From the NCBI RefSeq assembly GCF_033101155.1, contig NZ_JAWMPX010000016.1, positions 1-64,000 on the forward strand: DNA of 64,000 nt, in the 5' to 3' direction. Shown in pieces: positions 35,699 through 42,278 of this stretch. A model generated the notes under the pieces. The model did not search any database and was not told the origin of the DNA. It saw only the letters and a program-made list of their open reading frames with translations. The translations under genes and the position numbers were made by a program. This DNA is from Tropicimonas sp033101155. Its GTDB lineage: Bacteria > Pseudomonadota > Alphaproteobacteria > Rhodobacterales > Rhodobacteraceae. How positions within the stretch are numbered: position 1 is the stretch's first letter; each line of letters starts with the position of its first letter.

Positions 35699-36086
35699 AT
35701 CGGTTTCCTTGTGGATGGTGTGGGGTGCCCCGTGCGGTGCTGCGTGAGGGGTGGTTGAAGCGTGGTTGGCGCTGTGCGCATCTGGTGAAACAGACAGACG
35801 ACACTCCTGCTAACAGACACGCCTTGAGGAGAAGCGACCCAGATCACTGGTGCCACGGTTGGCGGAAAATCCTGAAAAACTTCGACTGTGGGGCCGCGCA
35901 AGGTCGCCTCACCTCAGGGCGCACGTTCGGGTGAAGCGTTCGGGGGCGTCCCACTCCCTGCGGCAGGAGAAAGGAACCACGCAGATGGACTGTCGCAGGG
36001 TACGCGGCCCGAACACCTCACCGGAAAATGCGTTCATGTACGGCATTGTTGGGGGTGAATCGCGCGCACCCCCGGTCCGGTGACCG
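35699..36086. other. Non-coding region with direct repeats
   Basis: It lies between the ParB-like and serine recombinase genes. It contains AACAGACA twice (35789-35796 and 35812-35819), CGTTCGGG twice (near 35922 and 35937), a GGGGGTG/CACCCCC hairpin (36051-36073) and a tiny plus-strand frame with a strong ribosome binding site. The repeats could be binding sites of the ParB-like protein or the promoter of its operon. Confidence 0.45.
35985..36083 (+). CDS. Tiny open frame (32 aa)
   Basis: A 32-codon frame preceded by AGGAGAAAGGA (35965-35975), the best ribosome binding site in this part of the island, with about 9 nt spacing to ATG. The peptide is Arg/Pro/Gly-rich with MYGIVGG in the middle and no hydrophobic helix. 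It runs against the flanking genes. It could be a leader or regulatory peptide, or the site may be chance. Function unknown. Confidence 0.3.
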   Translation: MDCRRVRGPNTSPENAFMYGIVGGESRAPPVR

Positions 36087-36647
36087 TCAGCCTGACGCAC
36101 CAAGGATGCGATAGACGGTCGATCTGGCGAGACCAGCCTCCTGGGCGATCTGGGTCGGGGTCTTCCCTGCGGCCTTCATCGCCTTAATAACCCCCACCTT
36201 CTCGGCATCCATCGGGGGCCTGCCCTTGTACCGACCTTCGGCCTTGGCCTTGGCGATGCCCTCGCGTTGACGTTCCAGCATCATGGCCCGTTCGAACTCC
36301 CCAACGGCCCCCAGAACCTGCAACATCAACTTCCCGGTCGGGGTTCCCGTGTCGAGGTCCATATCGAGGATGCGAAGGGTTGCCCCGGTGCTGTTGATCG
36401 TCTCCACGATCTCAAGAAGGTGCTTCATGTTCCGGGCAAGCCTGTCGATCTTCGTTACAACGAAGGTGTCGGCCTCGCGGATGAAGTCCAAGGCACGCCC
36501 CAACTCCGGCCTGTCAGCATCGGCCCCGGAGGTCTGTTCGTCATAGACGCGGGTGCATCCAGCGGCCTCGAGATCTCTCTTCTGGGCCTCTAGCCCTGCG
36601 ATCTGGTCCGTGGTGCTGGTCCGTGCATATCCTATGGTCTCACCCAT
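36087..36647 (-). CDS. Serine recombinase (resolvase/invertase family)
   Basis: A 186-residue small serine recombinase of the Tn3 resolvase/DNA invertase type. The N-terminal catalytic domain starts IGYARTSTTDQ (nucleophile Ser11), with TKIDRLARNMKHLLEIV (conserved Arg/Asp), EFERAMMLERQREGIAKAKAEGRYKGRPP (long E helix), and a C-terminal HTH (KTPTQIAQEAGLARSTVYRIL). All key residues are present. It is transcribed from its own promoter, which overlaps a palindrome that is a plausible crossover site. Whether it resolves, inverts or helps excise the island cannot be told. Confidence 0.93.
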   Translation of the reverse strand: MGETIGYARTSTTDQIAGLEAQKRDLEAAGCTRVYDEQTSGADADRPELGRALDFIREADTFVVTKIDRLARNMKHLLEIVETINSTGATLRILDMDLDTGTPTGKLMLQVLGAVGEFERAMMLERQREGIAKAKAEGRYKGRPPMDAEKVGVIKAMKAAGKTPTQIAQEAGLARSTVYRILGASG

Positions 36648-36670
36648 GACGTGTTCCTTGGCGTTCGATT

Positions 36671-36712
36671 GAGTTCTAGAACTCCAATAGGAATACGTTC
36701 GATAATTGTCAA
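36671..36712 (-). promoter_or_regulatory. Serine recombinase promoter with palindrome
   Basis: On the minus strand TTGACA (36712-36707) and TATTGG (36689-36684) are spaced 17 nt. The perfect 14-bp palindrome GAGTTCTAGAACTC (36671-36684) abuts the -10, at the expected transcription start. Resolvases commonly bind a dyad at their own promoter, so this may be both operator and crossover site I. Confidence 0.55.
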
Positions 36713-37005
36713 TCGACTTATTTCGGACGCCCCTCGGAGCGGCCAGTGGTGTGTCCTATAACGTTGGTCAAATCGGACACCCCTACCCGGCGGCAGGACA
36801 AACACCGGGGCGCAGAGCCACGTCTGTTCGTCTATCCCGCTGCAGGAGAGGGAAGCCACGGACGGTGGGGGCGGCAGGCATAGGGAAGCCCGCAGGACTC
36901 CACCAGCGGACCCAGAGCGGGCCTTCTCGGGTTCCCGAGGGTGTCTGTCCATGCGGGCGTGAAAGGGGCCTGAACGTCCCTTCTAGAGTCGCTGCGAGGG
37001 GCTGA
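36713..37005. other. Non-coding, repeat-bearing region upstream of the recombinase
   Basis: No credible gene is visible. Near its left side are TCGGACGCCCCT (36723-36734) and TCGGACACCCCT (36773-36784), direct repeats with one mismatch, plus an inverted GTGTCC at 36751-36756. With the palindrome next door they could be accessory res subsites. The right part (36790-37005) is GC-rich with several short hairpins and no recognised RNA. Confidence 0.4.
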
Positions 37006-37224
37006 CTAGCAGGTGAACTTGCGGCGGTCCGTGAAAGCGACGGAGAGGAACGGTATGTCGAAGACGATCTCACCCGAACGGCGCTGTCCGATGCGGCAAT
37101 ACCCCGCTCCTTCCTCACGCTTGATGAAGACCTCGAACGGGCCAACCTGAAGGCTGAAGTCTCCGGGTTCCTTCCGGATGTCGAGGGTGAGGCCGAAGGG
37201 TTCGCGGTGGATGTGAAAGGTCAT
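37006..37224 (-). CDS. Small hypothetical protein (72 aa)
   Basis: A 72-residue protein with alternating hydrophobic/charged residues typical of a small beta sheet (FGLTLDIRKEPGDFSLQVGP, FEVFIKREEGAGYCRIG). AAGGAG precedes the ATG by 9 nt. Not recognised. It is encoded on its own between the recombinase control region and the divergent cargo gene; a regulatory or anti-restriction type role would be guesswork. Confidence 0.6.
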   Translation of the reverse strand: MTFHIHREPFGLTLDIRKEPGDFSLQVGPFEVFIKREEGAGYCRIGQRRSGEIVFDIPFLSVAFTDRRKFTC

Positions 37225-37286
37225 TGTCGGGTTCTCCTTGTTGGTGACACGGAGGGGCTACGCCCGTGACGATTACCTGTCAACGC

Positions 37287-37297
37287 ATTGATTTACA
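37287..37297 (+). repeat. 11-bp repeat left of the cargo gene
   Basis: ATTGATTTACA occurs here and again at 38440-38450. The two copies bracket the Abi-like gene. Confidence 0.5.
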
Positions 37298-37481
37298 TGC
37301 AATAATGGGAATTTCCCGCAGATGGAGACAGTTGGCCGGAGGCGCACCCCCACGGGGGGATACGCGGGACCTCTCTATCAATTTCTGGGTCTCAGGTTTT
37401 TCCGCAAGTTTTAGTCCGGCGCCTTGCGCAGCGGTGGTCGATGGGCGACCCTCCGCCCAGGGTAACTAGGAAGAATGCGAT

Positions 37482-38363
37482 ATGTCGAACGATAGTCCAA
37501 TCAACGTCGCCACGACAGGGCAACGCTACTCAAGGAACTACGAGCGCGAAGAAGTGCTGCGGCATGACTGCCCTAGAGCTAGGCGAAGGGTTTATCGGAT
37601 AGCTGATCGAACGCTCCCCTCACCTGATAACCGGTTGAAGTTCGGGTTGCTTGTGGAGGAGGTTATAGGGATAGACGTGATCGAAAGTGGCCCCTACTCC
37701 AACTACTTATCCTTCGAGCAGTTTTGGCACAACCTCTCCCGCGTTGACTTCTTCGACGCCATTACCTTGTTCTATAGGTTCTTGGCGCCCGTCGGGCGCC
37801 GAGATGCTCAAAAGGGGTTTCGCGATGCCGTGGAGAAGGTCTTCCGCGAGCGACAGCTGGCGTACACTCTAGATGAGGATTGCGGCGTCCACCCATACGT
37901 GGACCAAGAGTTCGACAGAAACCTCACAGTTTGCGTGCGAGGGCTTGCCGACGAAACGTTCGCTGCAGCGCGTTACAACATAGAAACCATGGAAAAGGCG
38001 CTTCAGGGTGTTCCGTTAGATGGCAGGCAGGCCATTCGGTCTGTGTACGACGCAGCTGAGAACATCTACCAGCAGATGTTTGGTGGCAACCAGATCAAGT
38101 CAGGTGAGATCGCCTCCAACCTTAACCCGATATGTCAAAGGCTTCACCAAGGGCACCAAAGGGCCACCAGCGCAGCGGCGAAGGAGGTGGCGTCGTTCAA
38201 GGCATGGGTAGAGGCATGTCACAACTATCGGCATGAGGACGGACAACCCGAACCCAGCCAACCACCAGAAGAACTGACGATCCTAATGGTATCGCAGGGT
38301 CTATCCTTTGTTCGCTGGCTTGCATCCCTCTCAGCCCCCGTAGCCGAAGCGCCCACGGAGTGA
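37482..38363 (+). CDS. Abi/HEPN-like island cargo protein
   Basis: A 293-residue, mostly helical protein with no signal peptide. The C-terminal part contains FKAWVEACHNYRHEDGQPEP followed by ELTILMVSQGLSFVRWLASL; a short Arg/His motif before a hydrophobic helix is characteristic of the C-terminal domains of abortive-infection proteins of the AbiJ/HEPN type. The N-terminal two thirds are not recognised. It sits next to attR, a typical place for defence cargo, and is lower in GC than core genes. Antiphage function is inference; no experiment or homology search backs it here. Confidence 0.55.
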   Translation: MSNDSPINVATTGQRYSRNYEREEVLRHDCPRARRRVYRIADRTLPSPDNRLKFGLLVEEVIGIDVIESGPYSNYLSFEQFWHNLSRVDFFDAITLFYRFLAPVGRRDAQKGFRDAVEKVFRERQLAYTLDEDCGVHPYVDQEFDRNLTVCVRGLADETFAAARYNIETMEKALQGVPLDGRQAIRSVYDAAENIYQQMFGGNQIKSGEIASNLNPICQRLHQGHQRATSAAAKEVASFKAWVEACHNYRHEDGQPEPSQPPEELTILMVSQGLSFVRWLASLSAPVAEAPTE

Positions 38364-38381
38364 ACTGCTGTCACCTTGCAA

Positions 38382-38412
38382 ATGGGAACCTCCAAGGGTA
38401 TCCAGTGGGAAC
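38382..38412 (+). repeat. Arm-type repeats near attR
   Basis: ATGGGAAC (38382-38389) and GTGGGAAC (38405-38412) match the octamers beside attL. An inverted partial copy, GTTCCCA (38473-38479), abuts the right core repeat. Confidence 0.6.
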
Positions 38413-38439
38413 TTGGCAGCCCACAGCCGTACGCAACCA

Positions 38440-38450
38440 ATTGATTTACA
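38440..38450 (+). repeat. 11-bp repeat right of the cargo gene
   Basis: Second copy of ATTGATTTACA (the other is at 37287-37297), lying between the cargo gene and attR. Confidence 0.5.
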
Positions 38451-38479
38451 ACGGGTTTGATCACAGAGAACGGTTCCCA

Positions 38480-38499
38480 GAGTCCTCTCCTGGGCACCA
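38480..38499 (+). repeat. attR: tRNA 3'-end core repeat
   Basis: Exact 20-bp copy of the tRNA-Leu 3' end. It is only the end of a tRNA (no anticodon arm), as expected for the distal site after tRNA-targeted integration. It also sits 61 nt before the older truncated integrase, so it was the attachment site used by that island too. Confidence 0.9.
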
Positions 38500-38560
38500 C
38501 CCCATCAGGTAAGCCGCTGTTTCCCTTCAGTTTTCGCCAATGCGAGCTGGAGCGTAGACC

Positions 38561-39331
38561 ATGCTGGAGACCAAATCTGCCCCTTTCACATTTGTGAAAC
38601 AGGGGGTCTTCTATTTCTCACGACGGGTCCCGAGCGACCTTCCCCATTACTACACGACCGACAGGATTAGCTACTCGCTGAGGACCAAGTCAGCTGTCGT
38701 GGCGAACGCGAGAGCCGCTAGAGCGGCCCTACAGCTTGACGAGCACTGGTATCACCTTCGCGTTCAGGATGTAGATCTCCCCGGCAAGCATCGTTTGAGA
38801 TGTCCGAACCTGTCGCCGATGGGCGTACCGATCCCTCAGGCAGCGGCTGTTCAAGAGAAGCTCACGCTTTCGGAGGCTGTCGCGGTCTACCTGCGCCTCA
38901 AGGGGAATGGACGTCCCGTCACGTTCCATCGGGCAGCTGAGCGCTCCTGTGGCTATGTCATCGACGTCTGTGGCAACAAGGACATCTCCGCGTATACCAA
39001 GGCTGATGCCAATGCCTTCCGCGATGATCTCATTGACCGCCAACTTGCAGGAAGCAGCACCACACGGATCTTCGGCACGGTTCGATCCATCATCAACTTC
39101 GCGGCCAGCGAGACCGGTATCGACATGACTAATCCCTTCGGCAGGGTCTACTTCGACCGCAAGGCTGGCGTTGAGGAGAGAGCGCCGCTGCCACTCGACA
39201 GCATCCGGCAGCTGCAAACCGAGTGCTGCAACCTCGACGACGAACTGCGCTGGCTGGTCGCCTTGGTCTCTGACACAGGGTTGCGTCTTGCGGAGGCCGC
39301 TGGGCTACTTCGGGAAGATCTCAAGCTGAAT
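38561..39331 (+). pseudogene. Truncated second tyrosine integrase (DUF6538 type)
   Basis: The frame starts MLETKSAPFTFVKQGVFYFSR with GRVPSDL-like DUF6538 residues (actual RRVPSDLPHYY), has a core-binding domain (about 100-190) and enters the catalytic domain at VSDTGLRLAEAAGLL (Arg242). Homology stops near residue 257; the Lys, HxxR, His and Tyr motifs are missing, and the frame runs on as meaningless sequence antisense to pxpA. It is the remnant of an older element integrated at the same tRNA-Leu. Confidence 0.8.
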
Positions 39332-39620
39332 GATCCGGTTCAGCACCAGTCGCCCGCTCATCCGGGCCAAGGTGCTGACGTTGACCTTGTAGAGAAGCGT
39401 TGCTCCAAAGAGGTAGGTGCCGCCCTCGGCCACTGTTTTCGCCGTCCAGAGCGCAGCGTTGAGCTTGGCCGAAAACGGGTTGGCGGCACGCCAGTCCGAC
39501 CAGTTCTTGGTCTTGTACGTCGTTGTCGCCCAGCTGTTTATGCTGCTCGGCTACCACACTGGATTCACGACATGAATCCCCTACGGGGATCTTTACAAAA
39601 GAGCCATTCGGGCCGATGGT
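39332..39620. other. Remnant DNA between truncated integrase and pxpA
   Basis: No intact gene. On the minus strand an open stretch reads TTYKTKNWSDWRAANPF and further; the first residues recall the start of IS5-type transposases, but the rest does not match anything I know. A CCCC-TAC-GGGG hairpin lies near 39578. It looks like scrambled mobile-element debris left when the older island decayed, extending to the pxpA stop. Confidence 0.4.
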
Positions 39621-40379
39621 TCACAACGCACAAACGGCGTTGCCCTCGGCCTCGAGGCGGGCGCGGACATTCGCTGCGATTTCCAGGCTCTCCGGGGTGT
39701 CCCCATGGACGCAGATCGTATCCACCCGGCACGGCAGGCGCTTGCCGGAAGCGCAGATAATGGCCTGCTCGCGAACCATCGCAGCCATGTTCGCGGCGGC
39801 TTCGGCACCGTCATGGATCATCGCTCCTGCCTGGGAGCGATCCACGAGGGTTGCGTCCTCGTTATAGGCGCGGTCGGCAAAGATCTCGCCCGCCCAGATG
39901 CCGCCGAGCGCCTCCATCGCCTCTTGCATTGCGGTGAGCGGCAGGATCAGGATCACCAGGTCCGGATCAAAATCGAGCGCCGTCTCGTAGCAGGCCCGTG
40001 CCAGCGCGGCATCTTCGGAGGCCATGTTGGACAACGCGCCGTGGAGCTTGAAGTGGCGCAGCCGGCCCCCGGCTGCGCGGGCCATCGCATCGGCCGCGCC
40101 AAGCTGGTAGCGGATCATGTTGCGTAGTGAGGCCTCGGGGAGTGTCATCCGGCGACGACCGAACCCCTGGAGGTCGGGAAAACCCGGGTGAGCACCGAGA
40201 TTGACGCCCTTCTCCAATGCCAGGGCCATGGTTTTCGCCATCACGTCGGCGTCCCCCGCATGCAGCCCGCAGGCGATATTGGCCGAGGTGATATGCTGTA
40301 GCAGCGCCGCATCGTCACCGATGCTCCAGCGGCCATAGCCTTCTCCCATATCCGCGTTGAGATCGATTCGCCGGGTCAT
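39621..40379 (-). CDS. pxpA: 5-oxoprolinase subunit A (LamB/YcsF family)
   Basis: One of three proteins that hydrolyse 5-oxo-L-proline to glutamate with ATP. The 252-residue protein is of the LamB/YcsF family: RIDLNADMGEGYG at the N-terminus, SANIACGLHAGD, NLGAHPGFPDLQGFGRR, KLHGALSNMA (usual KPHGALYN), EIFADRAYNEDATLV (family ADRAY) and VDTICVHGDTP. Length is right. It ends the pxpB-C-A unit with 4-nt overlaps. Its 3' end is the boundary with the accessory region; the protein appears intact. Confidence 0.95.
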   Translation of the reverse strand: MTRRIDLNADMGEGYGRWSIGDDAALLQHITSANIACGLHAGDADVMAKTMALALEKGVNLGAHPGFPDLQGFGRRRMTLPEASLRNMIRYQLGAADAMARAAGGRLRHFKLHGALSNMASEDAALARACYETALDFDPDLVILILPLTAMQEAMEALGGIWAGEIFADRAYNEDATLVDRSQAGAMIHDGAEAAANMAAMVREQAIICASGKRLPCRVDTICVHGDTPESLEIAANVRARLEAEGNAVCAL

Positions 40380-41392
40380 GAGCCGTCCTTGCTGTCAAAG
40401 ATGTCGATGGCCACACCCGAGATCAGGTTCTCTGCCATCAGGATTTCATAGGGGGTACGGTCCTGTTCCTGCAGCCGGGTCAGCGCCGCCGCGTGGAGAT
40501 GTTCCACCGCATGAAAGGAGGACAGGGCCTCGTCTCGAGTGACGAGTCGAAAGCGGAGCCGCGCGCCTGGCGTAGCCTGCATCACGCGGGGCAGATCCTG
40601 CGGCGCGACCGTTCCAATGCGGGGATAGCCGCCGATGGTCTGGCATTCCGGGCCGAGCACATAAGGGGTGCCGTCGCCAGTCACCTGGATGTCGCCCGGG
40701 ACAATGACCTCGGAGATCAGGTTGAGTCCCCCTGTCGGACGAAAACCCTCACCCTCATGGCCGAGCTTCACACCCTGCCGGTTCGCCCAGGCTGTGCGCG
40801 TGAAGCGTGTGGCGAGGAAGCGATTGAGTACGTCTGGCGGAAACAGGGGGGTCTGTGGGCCGGCAAGAATGCGGATCTCGCCGCCGCCGAACCGGTCGTC
40901 CTCTGGCAGGGTGCGGGCGAGCAAGCCGGGCTCTGGCGCAGGCCCAATCGGCAGTTCCTCTCCATCGGTCAGAGGCGCGCCGAGACCGGCGGTGAGATGG
41001 GCGCCGCGCCCCCCGACCTGCGGGGGCGTCGCGATGCCGCCCGCGAGATGCAGATAGGCATAGTTTCCCTCCGTCGCGGGGCCAAGACGCAGCCGCTCTC
41101 CCGGCGCCAGCAGGTGGCAGGCATTCCAGTTGAGGGGCTGGCCGTTTCGGCTGGCCTGTTTCGGAGCGCCGGTGAGCGCGATCCATGTGGGGTCCGTGAC
41201 CTCGACCTCGATGCTGGCAATGATCTCGAGCGCGGCAAATTCCGGCGATTGGCCGAGCAGAGCGGCCCCTTCGGCCAGCGCGACCGGGTCGGCGGCGCCA
41301 CCGCGGGACAGCCCTTGGGCGAGAAAGCCCGAACGGCCAAGATCCTGAACGGTGGTGCCGGGACCGGTTCGGTGGAGAATTAGGGACCTCAT
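40376..41392 (-). CDS. pxpC: 5-oxoprolinase subunit C
   Basis: A 338-residue protein of the biotin-dependent carboxyltransferase/allophanate hydrolase subunit 2 family. It has TTVQDLGRSGFLAQGLSRGGAADP, LTGAP, RLRLGPATEGNYAYLHLAGGI in pieces, and GGYPRIGTVAPQDLPRVMQ towards the C-terminus. It works with PxpB in ATP-dependent opening of the 5-oxoproline ring. It overlaps both neighbours by 4 nt. Confidence 0.94.
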   Translation of the reverse strand: MRSLILHRTGPGTTVQDLGRSGFLAQGLSRGGAADPVALAEGAALLGQSPEFAALEIIASIEVEVTDPTWIALTGAPKQASRNGQPLNWNACHLLAPGERLRLGPATEGNYAYLHLAGGIATPPQVGGRGAHLTAGLGAPLTDGEELPIGPAPEPGLLARTLPEDDRFGGGEIRILAGPQTPLFPPDVLNRFLATRFTRTAWANRQGVKLGHEGEGFRPTGGLNLISEVIVPGDIQVTGDGTPYVLGPECQTIGGYPRIGTVAPQDLPRVMQATPGARLRFRLVTRDEALSSFHAVEHLHAAALTRLQEQDRTPYEILMAENLISGVAIDIFDSKDGS

Positions 41393-42126
41393 CGGGCCGG
41401 CTCGCAGATTGCGCCGCCATCAGGGGCATCGACGAGGCGACTGAAATCCCGCGCCTCTGCGGCTGTGAAAGTGATCTCGTCGCCGGGCTGCAACGGAAAA
41501 GGATTGTCGTGCCCGGGGCGGAAACCGCGAAAAGCGGTCGTGGCGATATGGCGCCAGCCGGTTGGGCTTTCGGCGGGAAAAAGCACGAACTGGCGGATCG
41601 CAAGACCGAGCGCACCGGGCGGTACGGTTGTTTTCAGGTCGTCATGGCGCGGCAGGTTCCAGCGCTCGGAGAGCTGGCCGAGATAGGGAAAGCCCGGGGC
41701 AAAGCCAATCGTCATGACGCGCAGGCGGGCGGTAGACAATTCTTCGATCGCCGAGGCCGTGTCAGTGCCGGCCATATCGGCCGTGGCGTCGAGTTGGGGG
41801 CCATACGCGCCACCATAGACGGTCGGAATCCGCCAGATCCGATGGTCGGCCGGCAAGGGCGCGCTGTACCAGTTCCTTTCGGCGAGCAGCGCGCGGAGCC
41901 TGTCTTCGAGCGCGCTGTGCCGATGGGCATGGGGATCGAAGCGAAGATAGACCGCACAAAGGGACGTGGAAGCTTCCTGAACGGAGTCCAGTGCTCCGGC
42001 GACGTCGCGGAATGCGAGAGCCGCGCGGTTGGCGGCGTCGTCGAACCGGTCGGCGAATCGCACCAGCAGACCGTCGAGTCCCAAGGAGACGATCTGCGGA
42101 AAGCCCGATTCTTGATCTCTTATCAC
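41389..42126 (-). CDS. pxpB: 5-oxoprolinase subunit B
   Basis: A 245-residue protein of the allophanate hydrolase subunit 1/KipI family. Motifs: DGLLVRFADRFDD, IPTVYGGAYGPQLD, TIGFAPGFPYLGQL, and RHDDLKTTVPPGALGLAI. It is the first gene of the three-gene transcript, divergent from the TRAP transporter. Together with the neighbours this gives uptake plus conversion of 5-oxoproline (pyroglutamate), or a related lactam, to glutamate. Confidence 0.94.
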   Translation of the reverse strand: MIRDQESGFPQIVSLGLDGLLVRFADRFDDAANRAALAFRDVAGALDSVQEASTSLCAVYLRFDPHAHRHSALEDRLRALLAERNWYSAPLPADHRIWRIPTVYGGAYGPQLDATADMAGTDTASAIEELSTARLRVMTIGFAPGFPYLGQLSERWNLPRHDDLKTTVPPGALGLAIRQFVLFPAESPTGWRHIATTAFRGFRPGHDNPFPLQPGDEITFTAAEARDFSRLVDAPDGGAICEPAR

Positions 42127-42278
42127 GTCAATGCTGCCTTTTTAGGCGGTTTGTTTTCAAATTCCAAAGGTCTTCGTAGGGTGTAAGTTACAAAACGCTT
42201 GAAATTTGTCAACGTATTGTCCCTGATGTCATCATCAACACCCGGACATACCGGGAAGACCCAGCAGGAGTGAAAGAG
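42127..42278. promoter_or_regulatory. Divergent control region pxp/TRAP
   Basis: A TTGACA reads leftward (42212-42207) towards pxpB, with AT-rich sequence 16-17 nt further on. TTACAAA and TTTGTCAA (42188-42212) form an imperfect inverted repeat over it. A CAACGT string here also occurs upstream of the MarR-like gene near 45716, which would fit a shared operator; this is weak evidence. CAGGAG at 42265-42270 is the dctP-like ribosome binding site. Confidence 0.35.

Larger units (their letters stand above)
31444..38499. mobile_element. tRNA-Leu integrative element (about 7.06 kb)
   Basis: Its limits are the two 20-bp copies of the tRNA-Leu 3' end. In order it holds a tyrosine integrase beside attL, a minus-strand block of four genes (93-aa helical protein, 341-aa protein, 120-aa protein, ParB-like protein), a tiny plus-strand frame, a serine recombinase, a 72-aa protein and, next to attR, a plus-strand Abi/HEPN-like gene. 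No terminase, portal, capsid, relaxase, type IV secretion or replication-initiator gene is recognisable. It may be a phage-satellite-like island or a stripped integrative element. The intact integrase and exact att sites suggest recent arrival. Confidence 0.85.

Noticed and set aside
38480..38499. A second tRNA-Leu gene at the right end of the island
   Set aside because: Only the 20-bp 3' end is present; there is no anticodon arm, D-arm or 5' acceptor strand.
31444..38499. Calling the island a complete prophage or a conjugative element
   Set aside because: No terminase, portal, capsid, tail, lysis, relaxase or type IV secretion gene is recognisable.
39332..39760. Continuation of the second integrase to residue 399
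   Set aside because: After about residue 257 the frame lacks every catalytic motif and runs antisense into pxpA; it is read-through after truncation.
42127..42278. A firm shared operator for the MarR-like regulator at pxp/TRAP and at its own gene
   Set aside because: Only a short CAACGT string is shared and the inverted repeat is imperfect, so it is kept only as a low-confidence control region.
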